Numbered from the stretch's first letter, positions 27,019 through 37,075 are shown. The stretch is DNA of 64,000 bases from Salibacteraceae bacterium (GCA_018401875.1 JAGYJZ010000003.1:124001-188000); one strand, 5' to 3'. The notes: a model not told the origin generated them from the sequence alone. Numbers and translations: made by a program.

Positions 27019-27735
27019 TTAAAACGGAACAATGGTGACACCAAGTGTAAACGTGTTGTATTGGTTGACGCTGTGGTTTTCATCGAAAAACGGGGTGAGC
27101 GAGTAAAATGCCGAAAGCATAATGCTGCCATAACCTACGCGGCCGCTTAGTCCATATCTGAGGCGCGTCACATGCGGATAATCATAGGTCTTAATTTTGA
27201 TATCTTGATCATTGATGATCTTTTCGTGTACTTGAATCTTGTAACCCACTTTTCCGCCTACAGCCAACTTCCATCGGTTGCCGTGCCTATCGGGGTTGGT
27301 TCTAAACCTAAACTCAACCGGAATATCAACATAGTTAGCCGAAATTTTCCCTCGTGAATAGATGGAATCTCCAACAATACTGAAATCGGTGTAGCCATTA
27401 TCGGGGCCAGGAAATCGCGTTGCAAGGCCATTCATATAGTAATTGTGTGATGTGAAGCCCACCCCAATAGCCCCACTTACATTTCCGTTTTTATTGAACG
27501 GCTGATCGTAAAGCAAGCCTAAGCTTATGCCTCTGCCGAACCACTTTTGCTCGATGGGTGCGTTGATTCCAAGCAGTCGATCCCAATTCAAGTCGATGTA
27601 AAACAAATCTTGACGCTTCGCTTTGTCATCGTCTTTTGCCACAACTGAGGTAGAATCATTTGACTGATTTTCTTGAGAAAACCCAAAAAATGAAATGGAA
27701 ACAAAAACAAGGAATAAACCGAAAACTCGAAGCAT
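27019..27735 (-). CDS. PorT-like outer-membrane beta-barrel protein
   Basis: I start this at the ATG at 27735, giving 238 residues and a clean signal peptide (FGLFLVFVSISFFGFSQ). The mature protein alternates hydrophobic and polar residues as in a small outer-membrane barrel: RGISLGLLYDQPF, SGAIGVGFTSHNYYM, YVDIPVEFRFRTN, KLAVGGKVGYKIQV and FTLGVTIVPF, ending in Phe. It resembles the outer-membrane beta-barrel family that includes PorT, a T9SS component, but PorT-specific identity cannot be claimed. It is divergent from the VCBS gene at 27826. Confidence 0.75.
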   Translation of the reverse strand: MLRVFGLFLVFVSISFFGFSQENQSNDSTSVVAKDDDKAKRQDLFYIDLNWDRLLGINAPIEQKWFGRGISLGLLYDQPFNKNGNVSGAIGVGFTSHNYYMNGLATRFPGPDNGYTDFSIVGDSIYSRGKISANYVDIPVEFRFRTNPDRHGNRWKLAVGGKVGYKIQVHEKIINDQDIKIKTYDYPHVTRLRYGLSGRVGYGSIMLSAFYSLTPFFDENHSVNQYNTFTLGVTIVPF

Positions 27736-27825
27736 AATTTTTATCTTGGTGGGCAAATGTACACGATGCATTTTGTAGTCAGTGATTGAATACAACGATG
27801 CGTTTAAAATTTACGTCTAAACACC

Positions 27826-30054
27826 ATGAAAAAGCTTCTCGGTTTTGTGTTTTTTGCTTTACTCACAGTGGCCGTGCAAGCCCAGTTCAACTTAGGTTTC
27901 AAACACAGTAATCAGGTGCCCGTAGTGCATGGCACTGACACGCTCGACTTTCCGTGGGCGGGTGGTCTTAACAATCCTCAATTTTCAACGGTCGATATCA
28001 ATGTTGATGGCCTGAGTGATTTTTATGCTTATGAGCGCGATGGCGAGGTGACGCGCCTTTTTATCCGCGAATCAAATGGTAAATTTTCAGCCGATATGAC
28101 CAGCCATAAATTGCTTCCTACTTTGGACGGAAGTTTTGTGCTTTTCAGAGATTTTGATGGCGATGGCAAAAAAGATATTTTCTCATCAGGCTACAACAAT
28201 TTCGGGTTTGACGTTCACCGAAACATCAGCGATACGGAACTGAAATTCGAATTAGTAAAGGAAAGCTTGACCTATTCACGGCTCGGTGCAAGCTCGCTTT
28301 ACTTCACCGTGCCGAGCAATGACTTACCCGCCATTGACGATTTTGATGGCGATGGCGATTTGGATGTTTTGGTGCAAGGGCAAGTAGAGTTAACTCCGTT
28401 CGTTCTCTTATACATCGAAAATCAATCAATGGATCTCTATGGCACAGCTGATAGTTTAAAGTTCAGATTGGTAAACTCTTGTTGGGGGCATGTACGTGAA
28501 TATGTGAGTCAAACAGGTTGGACTGAATTTGTGTGTGACACTGGTCGTGCAACGAGCAGCCGACAGCGGCATGGTGGCACCACCATCACATCTCTTGACC
28601 TCAACAATGACGGAGTGAAAGACCTTCTTACGGGCGATTCGTATAGTCCTTATTTGCGCAGCTTGATGAACATTAATGGCAACGTAGATGGTGTCATTGA
28701 TCTTTCCCTTTCCGATACTACTTTCCCGGCATACAATCAATCGGCATTTGTACCAACTATTCCAGCAGCATACATCGAAGATGTTGATGGAGATGGCGTG
28801 AATGATATGCTTGTAGCGCCCAACCAACTTACTGATGGTTCTACATCATATTTTGATACTTCCATCACCAAACAAGTAGATTGGTATTACAGAAATACGG
28901 GCTCAAACCTCAACCCCAACTTTGAACTAGAGCAAGAAGGTTTTTTTTCAAGCCAAATGATTGACGTAGGCGCACGGTCATTTCCTGCGATGGTAGACCT
29001 TAATGGTGATGGATTATTAGACCTCATCGTGGGTAATGAAGGGTACACTATTTACGGTGGAACGGCACCTGCTTCGCTTACTTATTACATCAATGTTGGC
29101 GATACAAATAACGCTGCGTTTCAACTTGAAGACGAAAATTTTGCGAATCTCAAACCCTTTGGTTACGGCTATATTCATCCAACCTTTGGTGACCTCGATG
29201 GCGATGGCGACAACGATATGGTGATTGGAACCGACCAAGGAATCCTCCATCTTTTCAGAAACGATGGCACAGCACAAAATCCTTCCTTCGTGCTTGATGA
29301 AGCCAACTTCGCTGGAATAGACTACGATTTGAGCACGCATCCTTTCATTTTTGATTTAAACTTGGATGGAATTTTAGACTTAATTGTGGGCGATTTTTAC
29401 GGCCGCTTTCATTACCACGAAAATGCAGGAACACCTCAAGTCCATGATTTTAGCATGAATGCCACTCTGTTTAAAATGGGTAATGTGCAAACTTTTCATG
29501 CCTTCGGGGGTGAGTCATCAGTTTACTTTACCCGCAAGCTCGACAGCGTTGGGGTCAATCTTTACATTTTGCAATCAAATGCTGATGGCACCATCTTAGT
29601 GTATGGTCCAATCGTTGACTATACAGCGCCACTTGTTCCACAAGATTCGATTATTCTTGACGCTACACTTACATCGATGACAGGGGCGAATTTATTCGGT
29701 GACTTTCGTGATGAGCTGGTTGTCGGGCAGCGCACTGGTGGATTGTTTCTTCTCACACGCGCGAAGGAAATCGCTGTCGGAATCAATGAAAAACCTGCCT
29801 CAGACGAATCAATAAATCTATTTCCAAACCCAACGTCTGGAATAGTTACGCTGAACGTTGAAACTGAGTTGAATCAACCGGTATTAATTCGCGTGATGGA
29901 TATTTCTGGAAGCCTTGTTTTTTCCAAAACCATCGATGCAGACAAAGCAAAAAACCATTCGCTTGACCTATCAAGCTATGCCGATGGTGTTTACATTGTG
30001 TCGGTAACACAAAATGGACGTCAGCACCGAGCGCGATTGATCAAAAGCCGATGA
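27826..30054 (+). CDS. T9SS-secreted VCBS/FG-GAP repeat protein, copy 1
   Basis: The 742-residue secreted protein has a signal peptide (LLGFVFFALLTVAVQAQ). It contains about seven FG-GAP/VCBS-type calcium-binding blades with DxDxDGxxD motifs: DVNGDGL-like and DFDGDGDLDVLVQG, DLNGDGLLDLIVGN, DLDGDGDNDMVIG and DLNLDGILDLIVGD. These predict a beta-propeller. The C-terminal 80 residues are a T9SS type A sorting domain (LFPNPTSGIVTLNV and YADGVYIVSV). It overlaps the next, paralogous gene by four bases (ATGA), so the two form an operon and are probably translationally coupled. Confidence 0.9.
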   Translation: MKKLLGFVFFALLTVAVQAQFNLGFKHSNQVPVVHGTDTLDFPWAGGLNNPQFSTVDINVDGLSDFYAYERDGEVTRLFIRESNGKFSADMTSHKLLPTLDGSFVLFRDFDGDGKKDIFSSGYNNFGFDVHRNISDTELKFELVKESLTYSRLGASSLYFTVPSNDLPAIDDFDGDGDLDVLVQGQVELTPFVLLYIENQSMDLYGTADSLKFRLVNSCWGHVREYVSQTGWTEFVCDTGRATSSRQRHGGTTITSLDLNNDGVKDLLTGDSYSPYLRSLMNINGNVDGVIDLSLSDTTFPAYNQSAFVPTIPAAYIEDVDGDGVNDMLVAPNQLTDGSTSYFDTSITKQVDWYYRNTGSNLNPNFELEQEGFFSSQMIDVGARSFPAMVDLNGDGLLDLIVGNEGYTIYGGTAPASLTYYINVGDTNNAAFQLEDENFANLKPFGYGYIHPTFGDLDGDGDNDMVIGTDQGILHLFRNDGTAQNPSFVLDEANFAGIDYDLSTHPFIFDLNLDGILDLIVGDFYGRFHYHENAGTPQVHDFSMNATLFKMGNVQTFHAFGGESSVYFTRKLDSVGVNLYILQSNADGTILVYGPIVDYTAPLVPQDSIILDATLTSMTGANLFGDFRDELVVGQRTGGLFLLTRAKEIAVGINEKPASDESINLFPNPTSGIVTLNVETELNQPVLIRVMDISGSLVFSKTIDADKAKNHSLDLSSYADGVYIVSVTQNGRQHRARLIKSR

Positions 30055-32234
30055 AAAAAGGCGTAATTATACTTTTTAGTATTCTTTTAGCTACGCAAGT
30101 CAAGGCCCAATTTAGCATGGGCTTTAAAGAAACGGATGCAACCTTGAATTTTAGCATTGGCGGAAATAACTTGCTCGAGGCGTGCGCTGGCGGCTTGAAT
30201 AATCCGCAATTTTCAACCATCGACCTCGACCTTGACGGAATAAAAGACCTGTTCATTTTTGATCGCAGCACCGATGTCATCCGCACGTTTCTTTTTAATC
30301 CTTCGACCAACCACTACGATTACGCTCCGCAATTTGAACGATTTTTCCCGAAAGGAATGGATCAATTTGCACTGCTGAAGGACTTTGACTGCGATGGAAA
30401 AGAGGACATTTTCACCTATTATCAAGCCGCGTTCAGGGTGTATAGAAATACTAGTATTGACGAACTTAACTTCGAAAAGGTAACCGATAAAATCAGATCC
30501 AACTATGGAAATTTTACAAGCAATGCTTATGTTCTGGCAGGTGATATTCCAGCATTGGTAGACGTTGATAATGATGGTGACCTCGACATTTTAACCTTCG
30601 GCACAGTGAACTCTGAGAACACCATTGAGTTTCACCGAAACCTCTCACAAGATTTATACAACCACTGTGACAGCCTCATCTTTGAAGTGCCAACGCAGTG
30701 TTGGGGAAAGGTACAGGAACCATCCAACTCGTCTCTTTTAGAAGCGGTTTCGTGCAAGGGAGTTATACCTCCAAATGGCCGAGGAGCGAGGCATGCTGGC
30801 TCAACGGTGTTGTTGATAGATACCGATAATGACGGAGATAAAGATTTGATATTGGGCGATGTGCAAACCAGCAGTATGGTGTATGGAGTTAATATTGGCG
30901 ATGAAAACGAAGCCACCATTGATGTGATGCAGCAAACCACCAATTTCCCCAATAGTATCGACCCTGTAGACATTCGTTTCTTGGCCGCTGGTTACGAGTT
31001 GGATGTTGACCATGACGGTATTTTAGACCTTCTCATCAGCAGCAACAACTCCGTTGATAGCTCGTTCAATACCGCCCATGTGTGGCATTACAAAAACATG
31101 TCTTCAACTGTTGCTGACTATCAACTTCAGCGCAAAGACTTTTTAGTGGGAGAAATGCTCGATTTGGGTTCGAACAGCGACCCTGAAACAATGGATGTGA
31201 ATGGCGATGGACTGCTTGATCTTTTAATTTCGAGCGATTATGCCAAAAGTTCAACACAGAATTCGAAGAGTAGAATTTACTATTTTCAGCAAGAGAGCAA
31301 TGGAAGCTTTTCGCTGATAGACGATGATTTTGCTGGGCTTTCAGCGCTTGACCTTACTGCGGTAAATATTTCCTTGGGAGATTTAGACAATGATGGTGAT
31401 CAAGACTTGATTGTCGGTGACGGAACGGGTGCATTGCACTATTTCGAAAATACGCCAATTGGCAGTGAAGCGAGTTTTTCGCTCGTTCAAAGCGACTTCA
31501 TGGGTATTAATATTCTTTCAAATGCCTCACCCGAATTGGCGGATATAAATGGTGATGGGAAGCTTGATTTATTAGTGGGAGAGCTGCTCGGTTCGGTAAA
31601 CTATTTTGAAAATACCGGTTCGGCTACGAATGCTTTTTTTGCCTCTTCACCGACCATTCAAAATTTTGGTGGAATCGACATTAGCCAAGCCTGCTGCGTG
31701 GGTCATGCGCATCCAAAATTTGTGGAAAATGCAGCTTTTGGAACTGGAAAATACCTCTTTGTAGGTAGCGATGAAAAACGCATCGATGTATTTGAAATCA
31801 GTGAAAATCTGCAGGACAGCTTTCCGCGTGTGGATTCATTGTTTTTCAATGCGGGAAGACTCGCTCCGCTGCCGGTTGATTTTGATGGTGACGGGATTTT
31901 CGAAATGCTCTGTGGCACGGGCGAAGGTGGCCTTAAGTTCTATTCGCGAACGAGTAATTTTCCCGTAAGTGTAAGCGATGAGCAAAAGCCCGCGGTGGCC
32001 ATGTTCAAGGCATTCCCCAATCCAGCCGACCTCAAAATAAGCATGACTTTCGAGCAGGATGAAAATGGCGTTATAGAAATGATTGACATGAGTGGTCGGG
32101 TGCTAATCACTAAAACCATCACTGCGCAAAGGCAGGTCAAGTTAAACATCCAATACTTAGAATCAGGCGTGTATTTCCTAAAGTTTACCTCAAAGGACGG
32201 AATGGATTGTAAATCAATTTCTATCTTGCGCTAA
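30051..32234 (+). CDS. T9SS-secreted VCBS/FG-GAP repeat protein, copy 2
   Basis: This 727-residue paralogue of the preceding gene has the same plan. The signal peptide is VIILFSILLATQVKA. The shared N-terminal signature AGGLNNPQFST is followed by D-x-D-x-DG blades (DVDNDGDLDILTFG, DTDNDGDKDLILGD, DVNGDGLLDLLISS and DLDNDGDQDLIVGD), and a type A sorting domain ends the protein (FPNPADLKISMTFE and LESGVYFLKF). A short cysteine pair occurs near residues 550-555 (SQACCVGHAHP) that copy 1 lacks. Tandem duplication followed by divergence is the simplest origin. Confidence 0.9.
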   Translation: MKKGVIILFSILLATQVKAQFSMGFKETDATLNFSIGGNNLLEACAGGLNNPQFSTIDLDLDGIKDLFIFDRSTDVIRTFLFNPSTNHYDYAPQFERFFPKGMDQFALLKDFDCDGKEDIFTYYQAAFRVYRNTSIDELNFEKVTDKIRSNYGNFTSNAYVLAGDIPALVDVDNDGDLDILTFGTVNSENTIEFHRNLSQDLYNHCDSLIFEVPTQCWGKVQEPSNSSLLEAVSCKGVIPPNGRGARHAGSTVLLIDTDNDGDKDLILGDVQTSSMVYGVNIGDENEATIDVMQQTTNFPNSIDPVDIRFLAAGYELDVDHDGILDLLISSNNSVDSSFNTAHVWHYKNMSSTVADYQLQRKDFLVGEMLDLGSNSDPETMDVNGDGLLDLLISSDYAKSSTQNSKSRIYYFQQESNGSFSLIDDDFAGLSALDLTAVNISLGDLDNDGDQDLIVGDGTGALHYFENTPIGSEASFSLVQSDFMGINILSNASPELADINGDGKLDLLVGELLGSVNYFENTGSATNAFFASSPTIQNFGGIDISQACCVGHAHPKFVENAAFGTGKYLFVGSDEKRIDVFEISENLQDSFPRVDSLFFNAGRLAPLPVDFDGDGIFEMLCGTGEGGLKFYSRTSNFPVSVSDEQKPAVAMFKAFPNPADLKISMTFEQDENGVIEMIDMSGRVLITKTITAQRQVKLNIQYLESGVYFLKFTSKDGMDCKSISILR

Positions 32235-32235
32235 T

Positions 32236-32493
32236 ATGAAACGCATCTATTCCATTTTCATTCTTACAATAGCGTTGCTGTTTGTAGTGTTCATTATCCA
32301 AAATGCCGAAATGGTTGATTTGACCTTTCTTATTTGGGGACTTGAAATATCCAAAGCCTTACTGATGATGATCTGTTCAGCAGTTGGTTTTTTGGTCGGT
32401 ATGTTGGCTTTTTCCTTTCGCACATTGCAGAAAAAGTCAGAGACCCAAGCGGTTGAAAAACAGGAAGAACCTACTTCACATACACCGTCTTAG
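32236..32493 (+). CDS. LapA-like (DUF1049) membrane protein
   Basis: The 85-residue protein has two membrane helices (IYSIFILTIALLFVVFIIQN and ALLMMICSAVGFLVGMLAF) separated by the typical NAEMVDLTFLIWGLEIS segment, then a short polar tail. This matches the lipopolysaccharide-assembly-protein-A-like DUF1049 family in size and pattern. It follows copy 2 of the VCBS genes by one base and its 3' end overlaps the convergent aldehyde dehydrogenase gene by 23 bases. Confidence 0.83.
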   Translation: MKRIYSIFILTIALLFVVFIIQNAEMVDLTFLIWGLEISKALLMMICSAVGFLVGMLAFSFRTLQKKSETQAVEKQEEPTSHTPS

Positions 32494-33826
32494 CATTCAC
32501 AAATTCGTGGATTCCATCGGCTGATAATTCTCGGCCATATCCTGATTTCTTGATTCCGCCAAACGGCAATCGCGGGTCACTTTTTACCAATTCATTGATA
32601 AACACTGCGCCCTCGTCAAATTCAGCGATGCGGTCCATGATGCTTTCGGCATTGCCGGTGCAAATGGTTACTCCCAATCCAAAAGACGACATGTTGCTTA
32701 GCTCGATGGCCTCTGATAAATCTTTGATGCGCGTAAATGGTGCCACAGGACCAAAGGTTTCTTCATCAAAAGCCGCCATTCCTGGGGTTACATTTTTCAA
32801 AATGGTTGGATGGTATTTTGCGCCATCTCGTTTACCACCGCAAACCAATTCGGCACCCTGCTTGATGGACTCATTCACTTGGCGCTCGATTCCTTCGGCT
32901 AAATCAACCCGAGCCAATGGCCCGATGGTGGCATTTCCTGACAGCGGATCGGCAAATTTCAATTGCTCAACTTTTTCTTTAAATTTTTCGATGTAAGCAT
33001 CGTAAATGCTATCGGCCACCATGAATCGTTTGCCAGCAATACAGCTTTGACCTGAATTCAAAAACCGCGCTTTAAAACCTGTTTCAACGGCAGCATTCAA
33101 GTCGGCATCTTCCAACACGATTACCGCATTGTTTCCGCCCAATTCGAGTAAACTTGGCTTTAAAACTGCACCTGCCGTAGACGCCACAGCCACTCCGGCT
33201 CGCTCGCTTCCAGTTAGGGAAACCGCGCGAATCAAGGGGTGCTCAATCACTTTACTGGCGTGTTCATTGTCTAAAATTAACGTTCTGAATGCATTGGCAG
33301 GCGCTCCTGCTTCAGCAAAAATATCTTCAATGTCTAAGGCACAACGCGTAACGTTCGGTGCATGCTTCAAGATGGCGGTGTTGCCCGCCATTAACGTTGG
33401 CGCAGCGAAACGAAATACTTGCCAAAACGGGAAGTTCCATGGCATGATCGCGTATATCACACCCAATGGTTCGTAGGAAACGTAGCTTTTCGAAGCGTCA
33501 GTCGCGATCACTTTCGAGCGCAAAAAACCTTCGGCATGATCGGCATAGTAGCGACAAACCCACGCGCATTTTTCAACCTCGGCCACAGCCTCAGCCAATG
33601 GTTTGCCCATCTCTAGTGAAATGTGTTCGGCATAGCTTCGTTTTTTGGCTTCCAACACTTCCGCCACACGGTGCATCAGCGCAGATCGTTCGGTGAAAGC
33701 AGATCGTTTCCAAGTGCGAAAACGGGCGTCAACTGACTCGATAATCGTGTTGGTTTGTTCTTCAGTATGCGTTTTGAAGCGTTCAATTTCTTCAAGGGTC
33801 CAAGGGTTTATTGATGCTACTTTCAT
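32471..33826 (-). CDS. Aldehyde dehydrogenase, succinate-semialdehyde dehydrogenase type
   Basis: This NAD(P)-dependent aldehyde dehydrogenase has 451 residues from the ATG at 33826. The N terminus MKVASINPWTLEEI suits the short succinate-semialdehyde dehydrogenase subfamily, and the 19 residues encoded upstream look like non-coding translation. Motifs: MPWNFPFWQVFRFAAPTLMA for cofactor and entry, LTGSERAG, LLELGGNNAVIV with the general-base Glu, and NSGQSCIAGKRF with the nucleophilic Cys. ETFGPVAPFTRI and LPFGGIKKSGYGRE follow. The exact substrate is inferred from subfamily resemblance only. Confidence 0.88.
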   Translation of the reverse strand: MKVASINPWTLEEIERFKTHTEEQTNTIIESVDARFRTWKRSAFTERSALMHRVAEVLEAKKRSYAEHISLEMGKPLAEAVAEVEKCAWVCRYYADHAEGFLRSKVIATDASKSYVSYEPLGVIYAIMPWNFPFWQVFRFAAPTLMAGNTAILKHAPNVTRCALDIEDIFAEAGAPANAFRTLILDNEHASKVIEHPLIRAVSLTGSERAGVAVASTAGAVLKPSLLELGGNNAVIVLEDADLNAAVETGFKARFLNSGQSCIAGKRFMVADSIYDAYIEKFKEKVEQLKFADPLSGNATIGPLARVDLAEGIERQVNESIKQGAELVCGGKRDGAKYHPTILKNVTPGMAAFDEETFGPVAPFTRIKDLSEAIELSNMSSFGLGVTICTGNAESIMDRIAEFDEGAVFINELVKSDPRLPFGGIKKSGYGRELSADGIHEFVNAKTVYVK

Positions 33827-33966
33827 TGCCATTTTTCTTTGGCACAAGATTACAAAGCCTATGGCACATGCGTGTCTTTTCATTGTAATTAATGCGCACA
33901 GTTCTCAATCGTTAAAAAGATTTCTAAAGCCGTTATTTATTCTCTGTTTTCAAAAAGGCGCAGCCC

Positions 33967-33974
33967 TACATTTG
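33967..33974 (+). promoter_or_regulatory. Candidate -7 box for the acyltransferase gene
   Basis: TACATTTG is an exact TAnnTTTG match. It lies 5 bases before the TTG start at 33980 and 44 bases before the ATG at 34019, so if used it would favour a near-leaderless TTG start or the later ATG. Confidence 0.4.
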
Positions 33975-33979
33975 TATCC

Positions 33980-35236
33980 TTGATTTTTCACTTTTTTAAA
34001 TATTGGCTCACCTTAGGTATGCGCTTTTGGTTCAGGCGCGTTTACGTGCATTACCATGGTGAATTGCCCTTGGATGCACCGGTTATTTTTGCCAGCACAC
34101 ACCCCAATTCTGCGGTCGATTATCTGTTTAGTCCACTGGTGCATCATCAACGCACTTATGTATTGGTGCGTGGTGATGTGTTTGAAAAACCAACCCTCAA
34201 CAAGCTTTTTCGCGCCATTTTCATGCTGCCCGTGTATCGTTTTCGCGATGGTTTTGCATCACTCAATAAAAATGAACAGAGCTTTAAAGAATGCTACAAT
34301 ACCTTCGATAGAAATGGCAATGTGCTGATTTTTTCTGAGGGCATATGCGTTCAAGAAAAGATGCTTCAACCATTGCGCAAAGGCACTGCTAGGCTCGCAC
34401 TAGACTACATTCACAAACACGGTGGAAAGAAAATTTACGTTGTTACTCAAGCCACTAACTACACCCGTTTTCGATCGTTCAGGGCCTCTACCATGGTGAA
34501 TTTTGGAGAACCGATTGACGCGACACGCTACAACGACCTTTACCTTCAAAACCCAAACAAGGCTTACGAAGCGCTCACGGCCGACATTGCATCGAACTTC
34601 GAAAAAGACTTCATCAGCGCAAAAAATTACAGCGATCATTCAACAACTGAAATGGCATTGATGGCCTTGAGACTCAATTACTGCGATGGTGGCCCAAATT
34701 GGTTGGTGCCAAACCGCAGCAGGTTTGAGCTTGAAAACTCCTTGGTTGAAAAAATGAATGCCTTGGGCGATCAAGCACTCAGCGAAGAATGGAAAACAAA
34801 AGCCTTGGCCGTTAAACTTTCTACTGAAAATGAGGGTTTTCTGTCGAGAAACTACACGAAATTCGACCTTTTACTGAAACTCATCACACTTGCACCGTTT
34901 GTAGGATTGGCCTCTCTATCGGTTTTTGTTCCGCGCGCATTGACGAATTGGTTGACCCGAAATAAAATCAAAGACATCATTTTTTACAGCACTATTAGCG
35001 TGATTGGCGGAGTGTTGATATACATCATTCAACTGCTCATTCTTTTGATTATTGGCATCGCTGTAGCTGGAATTTATGGCTTAGCGGTTCCAATATTTAC
35101 CGTGATTGCCACGATGATTGGCATCGAAGTGATGGACGAATACCGCTTAGCAAAATACAATTGGCGCCATGCACATCGCAGAGCTGACTTTGAATTTCTT
35201 CATCAAGAAGTAAGCGCGCTTATCGCAGCACACTAA
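33980..35236 (+). CDS. PlsC-type lysophospholipid acyltransferase
   Basis: The 418-residue membrane-associated acyltransferase probably acylates a glycerophospholipid precursor. The catalytic block is STHPNSAVDYLF, an HPNxxxD variant of the HX4-5D motif. It is followed by RGDVFEKP, FMLPVYRFRDG, LIFSEGICVQ in the glycerol-phosphate-binding position, and PLRKGTARLAL. The C-terminal 120 residues hold two to three membrane helices (VIGGVLIYIIQLLILLIIG and IYGLAVPIFTVIATMIGI). The TTG start gives an N-terminal helix resembling related proteins; the ATG at 34019 is the alternative. It overlaps the convergent VOC gene by four bases. Confidence 0.83.
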   Translation: MIFHFFKYWLTLGMRFWFRRVYVHYHGELPLDAPVIFASTHPNSAVDYLFSPLVHHQRTYVLVRGDVFEKPTLNKLFRAIFMLPVYRFRDGFASLNKNEQSFKECYNTFDRNGNVLIFSEGICVQEKMLQPLRKGTARLALDYIHKHGGKKIYVVTQATNYTRFRSFRASTMVNFGEPIDATRYNDLYLQNPNKAYEALTADIASNFEKDFISAKNYSDHSTTEMALMALRLNYCDGGPNWLVPNRSRFELENSLVEKMNALGDQALSEEWKTKALAVKLSTENEGFLSRNYTKFDLLLKLITLAPFVGLASLSVFVPRALTNWLTRNKIKDIIFYSTISVIGGVLIYIIQLLILLIIGIAVAGIYGLAVPIFTVIATMIGIEVMDEYRLAKYNWRHAHRRADFEFLHQEVSALIAAH

Positions 35237-36273
35237 TCTTTTACGCGCGTCATTCCGATCACTGTAAACAAGAAGTCAGGCAATGGCTTGCGCTTTCGGC
35301 TCGGACTCAAGGTAATGCGCCAACCCAATTTTTTCGAAATCGTGATTTTATCGGTTTCAACCAATTCGATCAGCGTGCCGTCAGGATCTTCTACGTAGGC
35401 AAAACGACCTGCAGCTTCGCCCATCGAAAATGAATTTCCCGTATCTATAGTAAACGCATTGTTCAGTTCTTCAGCGCGTTTTTTAATGCTGTCCATTTCG
35501 TTGACGTCAAAGCAGAGGTGGATAAACCCTTGATCGCCCCAAAAGCGGCCTTTCATGGTGTGATCCATTGGCTCGCCCGATTTCAATTGCAATAATTCGA
35601 TGAAAAAATCGCCAAAGACCTTCGAAAACGCACCCTTATTTCTATTGGCTGGAGTGATGCGCACCCTGCGGTAGGTTTCATTGCCACCTTCAAGCCCTTT
35701 TAAATCGTCAAACACCCGCTCTTCATCCGAGAGAATCTTATCGATTCCCATCACATTTCTGTAAAATGTCAAAGCCTTTTCCATGTCCGTCACACCGATA
35801 ACGATGCCTTCAATACCACCAAACTGCCCGGGTTTTTTCTTGTACCAGTTGTTTGATTCAGCCACAATAAACGGATTTCCATAGGGATCAATAACCGAAA
35901 ATGAAGCCTTGTTCATCGGGTCGTTGGAGATCTTGCTCGGTTTGCTTTTCGACAATTCGGAATGTGAAATATTTGCGTTTTCACATTTAATTCGCGTCAC
36001 TAACAGCCCCGATCTTTTCAATGAAAAGCTGAGCAGAGGTGCAGGTTCTCGACTGGTGTATTGCCAAATTTCCATGCCGCCACCGCCATTCAAATTCATG
36101 GCTAAAATGGCGTGGCGCGACTGTACTTTATCGCCAGTATATTGCGTCATCAAAGGAGCTTCTGCGGCTTCGTCAAACACGGGCACATCGAAACCAAAGT
36201 TTTGTCTGTACCATTTAAATGAATCGTGCACATTCGGAGTGCCGATTCCCACTTGTTGTATGCCATTTATCAT
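35233..36273 (-). CDS. Two-domain VOC (glyoxalase-fold) protein
   Basis: The 346-residue protein has two VOC modules, one near residues 3-120 (QQVGIGTPNVHDSFKWYRQ at its start) and one near residues 152-310 (GIEGIVIGVTDMEKALTFYR). Metal-ligand positions of the fold appear as FIHLCFDVNEMD and FAYVEDPDGTLIELVE. This suits glyoxalase/dioxygenase-superfamily proteins, but I cannot assign a reaction. The ATG lies one base after the stop of the adjacent SDR gene on the same strand, so the two are likely an operon, the SDR first. Confidence 0.8.
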   Translation of the reverse strand: MINGIQQVGIGTPNVHDSFKWYRQNFGFDVPVFDEAAEAPLMTQYTGDKVQSRHAILAMNLNGGGGMEIWQYTSREPAPLLSFSLKRSGLLVTRIKCENANISHSELSKSKPSKISNDPMNKASFSVIDPYGNPFIVAESNNWYKKKPGQFGGIEGIVIGVTDMEKALTFYRNVMGIDKILSDEERVFDDLKGLEGGNETYRRVRITPANRNKGAFSKVFGDFFIELLQLKSGEPMDHTMKGRFWGDQGFIHLCFDVNEMDSIKKRAEELNNAFTIDTGNSFSMGEAAGRFAYVEDPDGTLIELVETDKITISKKLGWRITLSPSRKRKPLPDFLFTVIGMTRVKD

Positions 36274-36274
36274 A

Positions 36275-37075
36275 TCAGTCGGGCTTGAATTTGGTTACAA
36301 TTGATCGAAACAAACTTGGCAAATATCGCTTGATGTAAATCAGAATTTGTTCGCGACCAAAATAGATTTCCGCTTTGCGTTTTTCAGCGGCTTTGATAAT
36401 TCCTTTTGCACATTGTTCTGGCGATAAACCCGAAGCTAAACGGTGGTCATTATTCGCATGCTTGCTGCCGTCTTGCTTTAGGGCGTTAAACGACATGTTG
36501 GTGCGCACTCTTCCGGGCAATACAAGCATCACATGAATGTTTATTCCCGCGGCATCCAACTCGGCTCGCAGCGAATCAAAGTAGCCGTGCAACGCGTGTT
36601 TTGAAGCGGAATACGATGACCGTAGCGGAAAGCCAAATGCTCCAGCCGGTGAACTCAGTGAAATAATGCTGCCTGCGTTCCGCTTCATCATGCTAAGAAG
36701 CACAGCCTTCGTTAATGCTGTGGCACCGAAGAAATTTGTTTCCATGATTTGTCGCTCCGACTCACGTGAAGCTTCCCATGTGAGCGCGCGTTGACTGATG
36801 CCCGCATTGTTGATGAGCACATCTACACGATCTACCAAATCTTTATTGCGCGCAAGAGCTTCGTTGATTGAACGCTCATCTGAGACATCCAATTCGATGA
36901 TGCTGTGTTGATTCGCATTGGGCAATGTGTTTTTCAAGGCAATGAGTTTCTCGCCATTCCTGCTCGAAAGAATGGTATTTGCTCCTTTCTGCGCCAACTG
37001 TTTGACCAAGGCTTCACCAATTCCGCTTGATGCACCCGTTATCCAAACCTGTTTATTCTTCCAAAAATCGCTCAT
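36275..37075 (-). CDS. Short-chain dehydrogenase/reductase
   Basis: This classical SDR of 266 residues starts at the ATG at 37075 (MSDFWKNKQVWITGASSG). The Rossmann cofactor motif is TGASSGIGE. NNAGISQRALTW and the Ser of ISLSSPAGAF follow, with the catalytic Tyr and Lys in YSASKHALHGYFDSLR. It resembles DltE/membrane-proximal SDRs that act on ketoacyl or sugar substrates; specificity is not decidable. Promoter-proximal partner of the VOC gene. Confidence 0.87.
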   Translation of the reverse strand: MSDFWKNKQVWITGASSGIGEALVKQLAQKGANTILSSRNGEKLIALKNTLPNANQHSIIELDVSDERSINEALARNKDLVDRVDVLINNAGISQRALTWEASRESERQIMETNFFGATALTKAVLLSMMKRNAGSIISLSSPAGAFGFPLRSSYSASKHALHGYFDSLRAELDAAGINIHVMLVLPGRVRTNMSFNALKQDGSKHANNDHRLASGLSPEQCAKGIIKAAEKRKAEIYFGREQILIYIKRYLPSLFRSIVTKFKPD

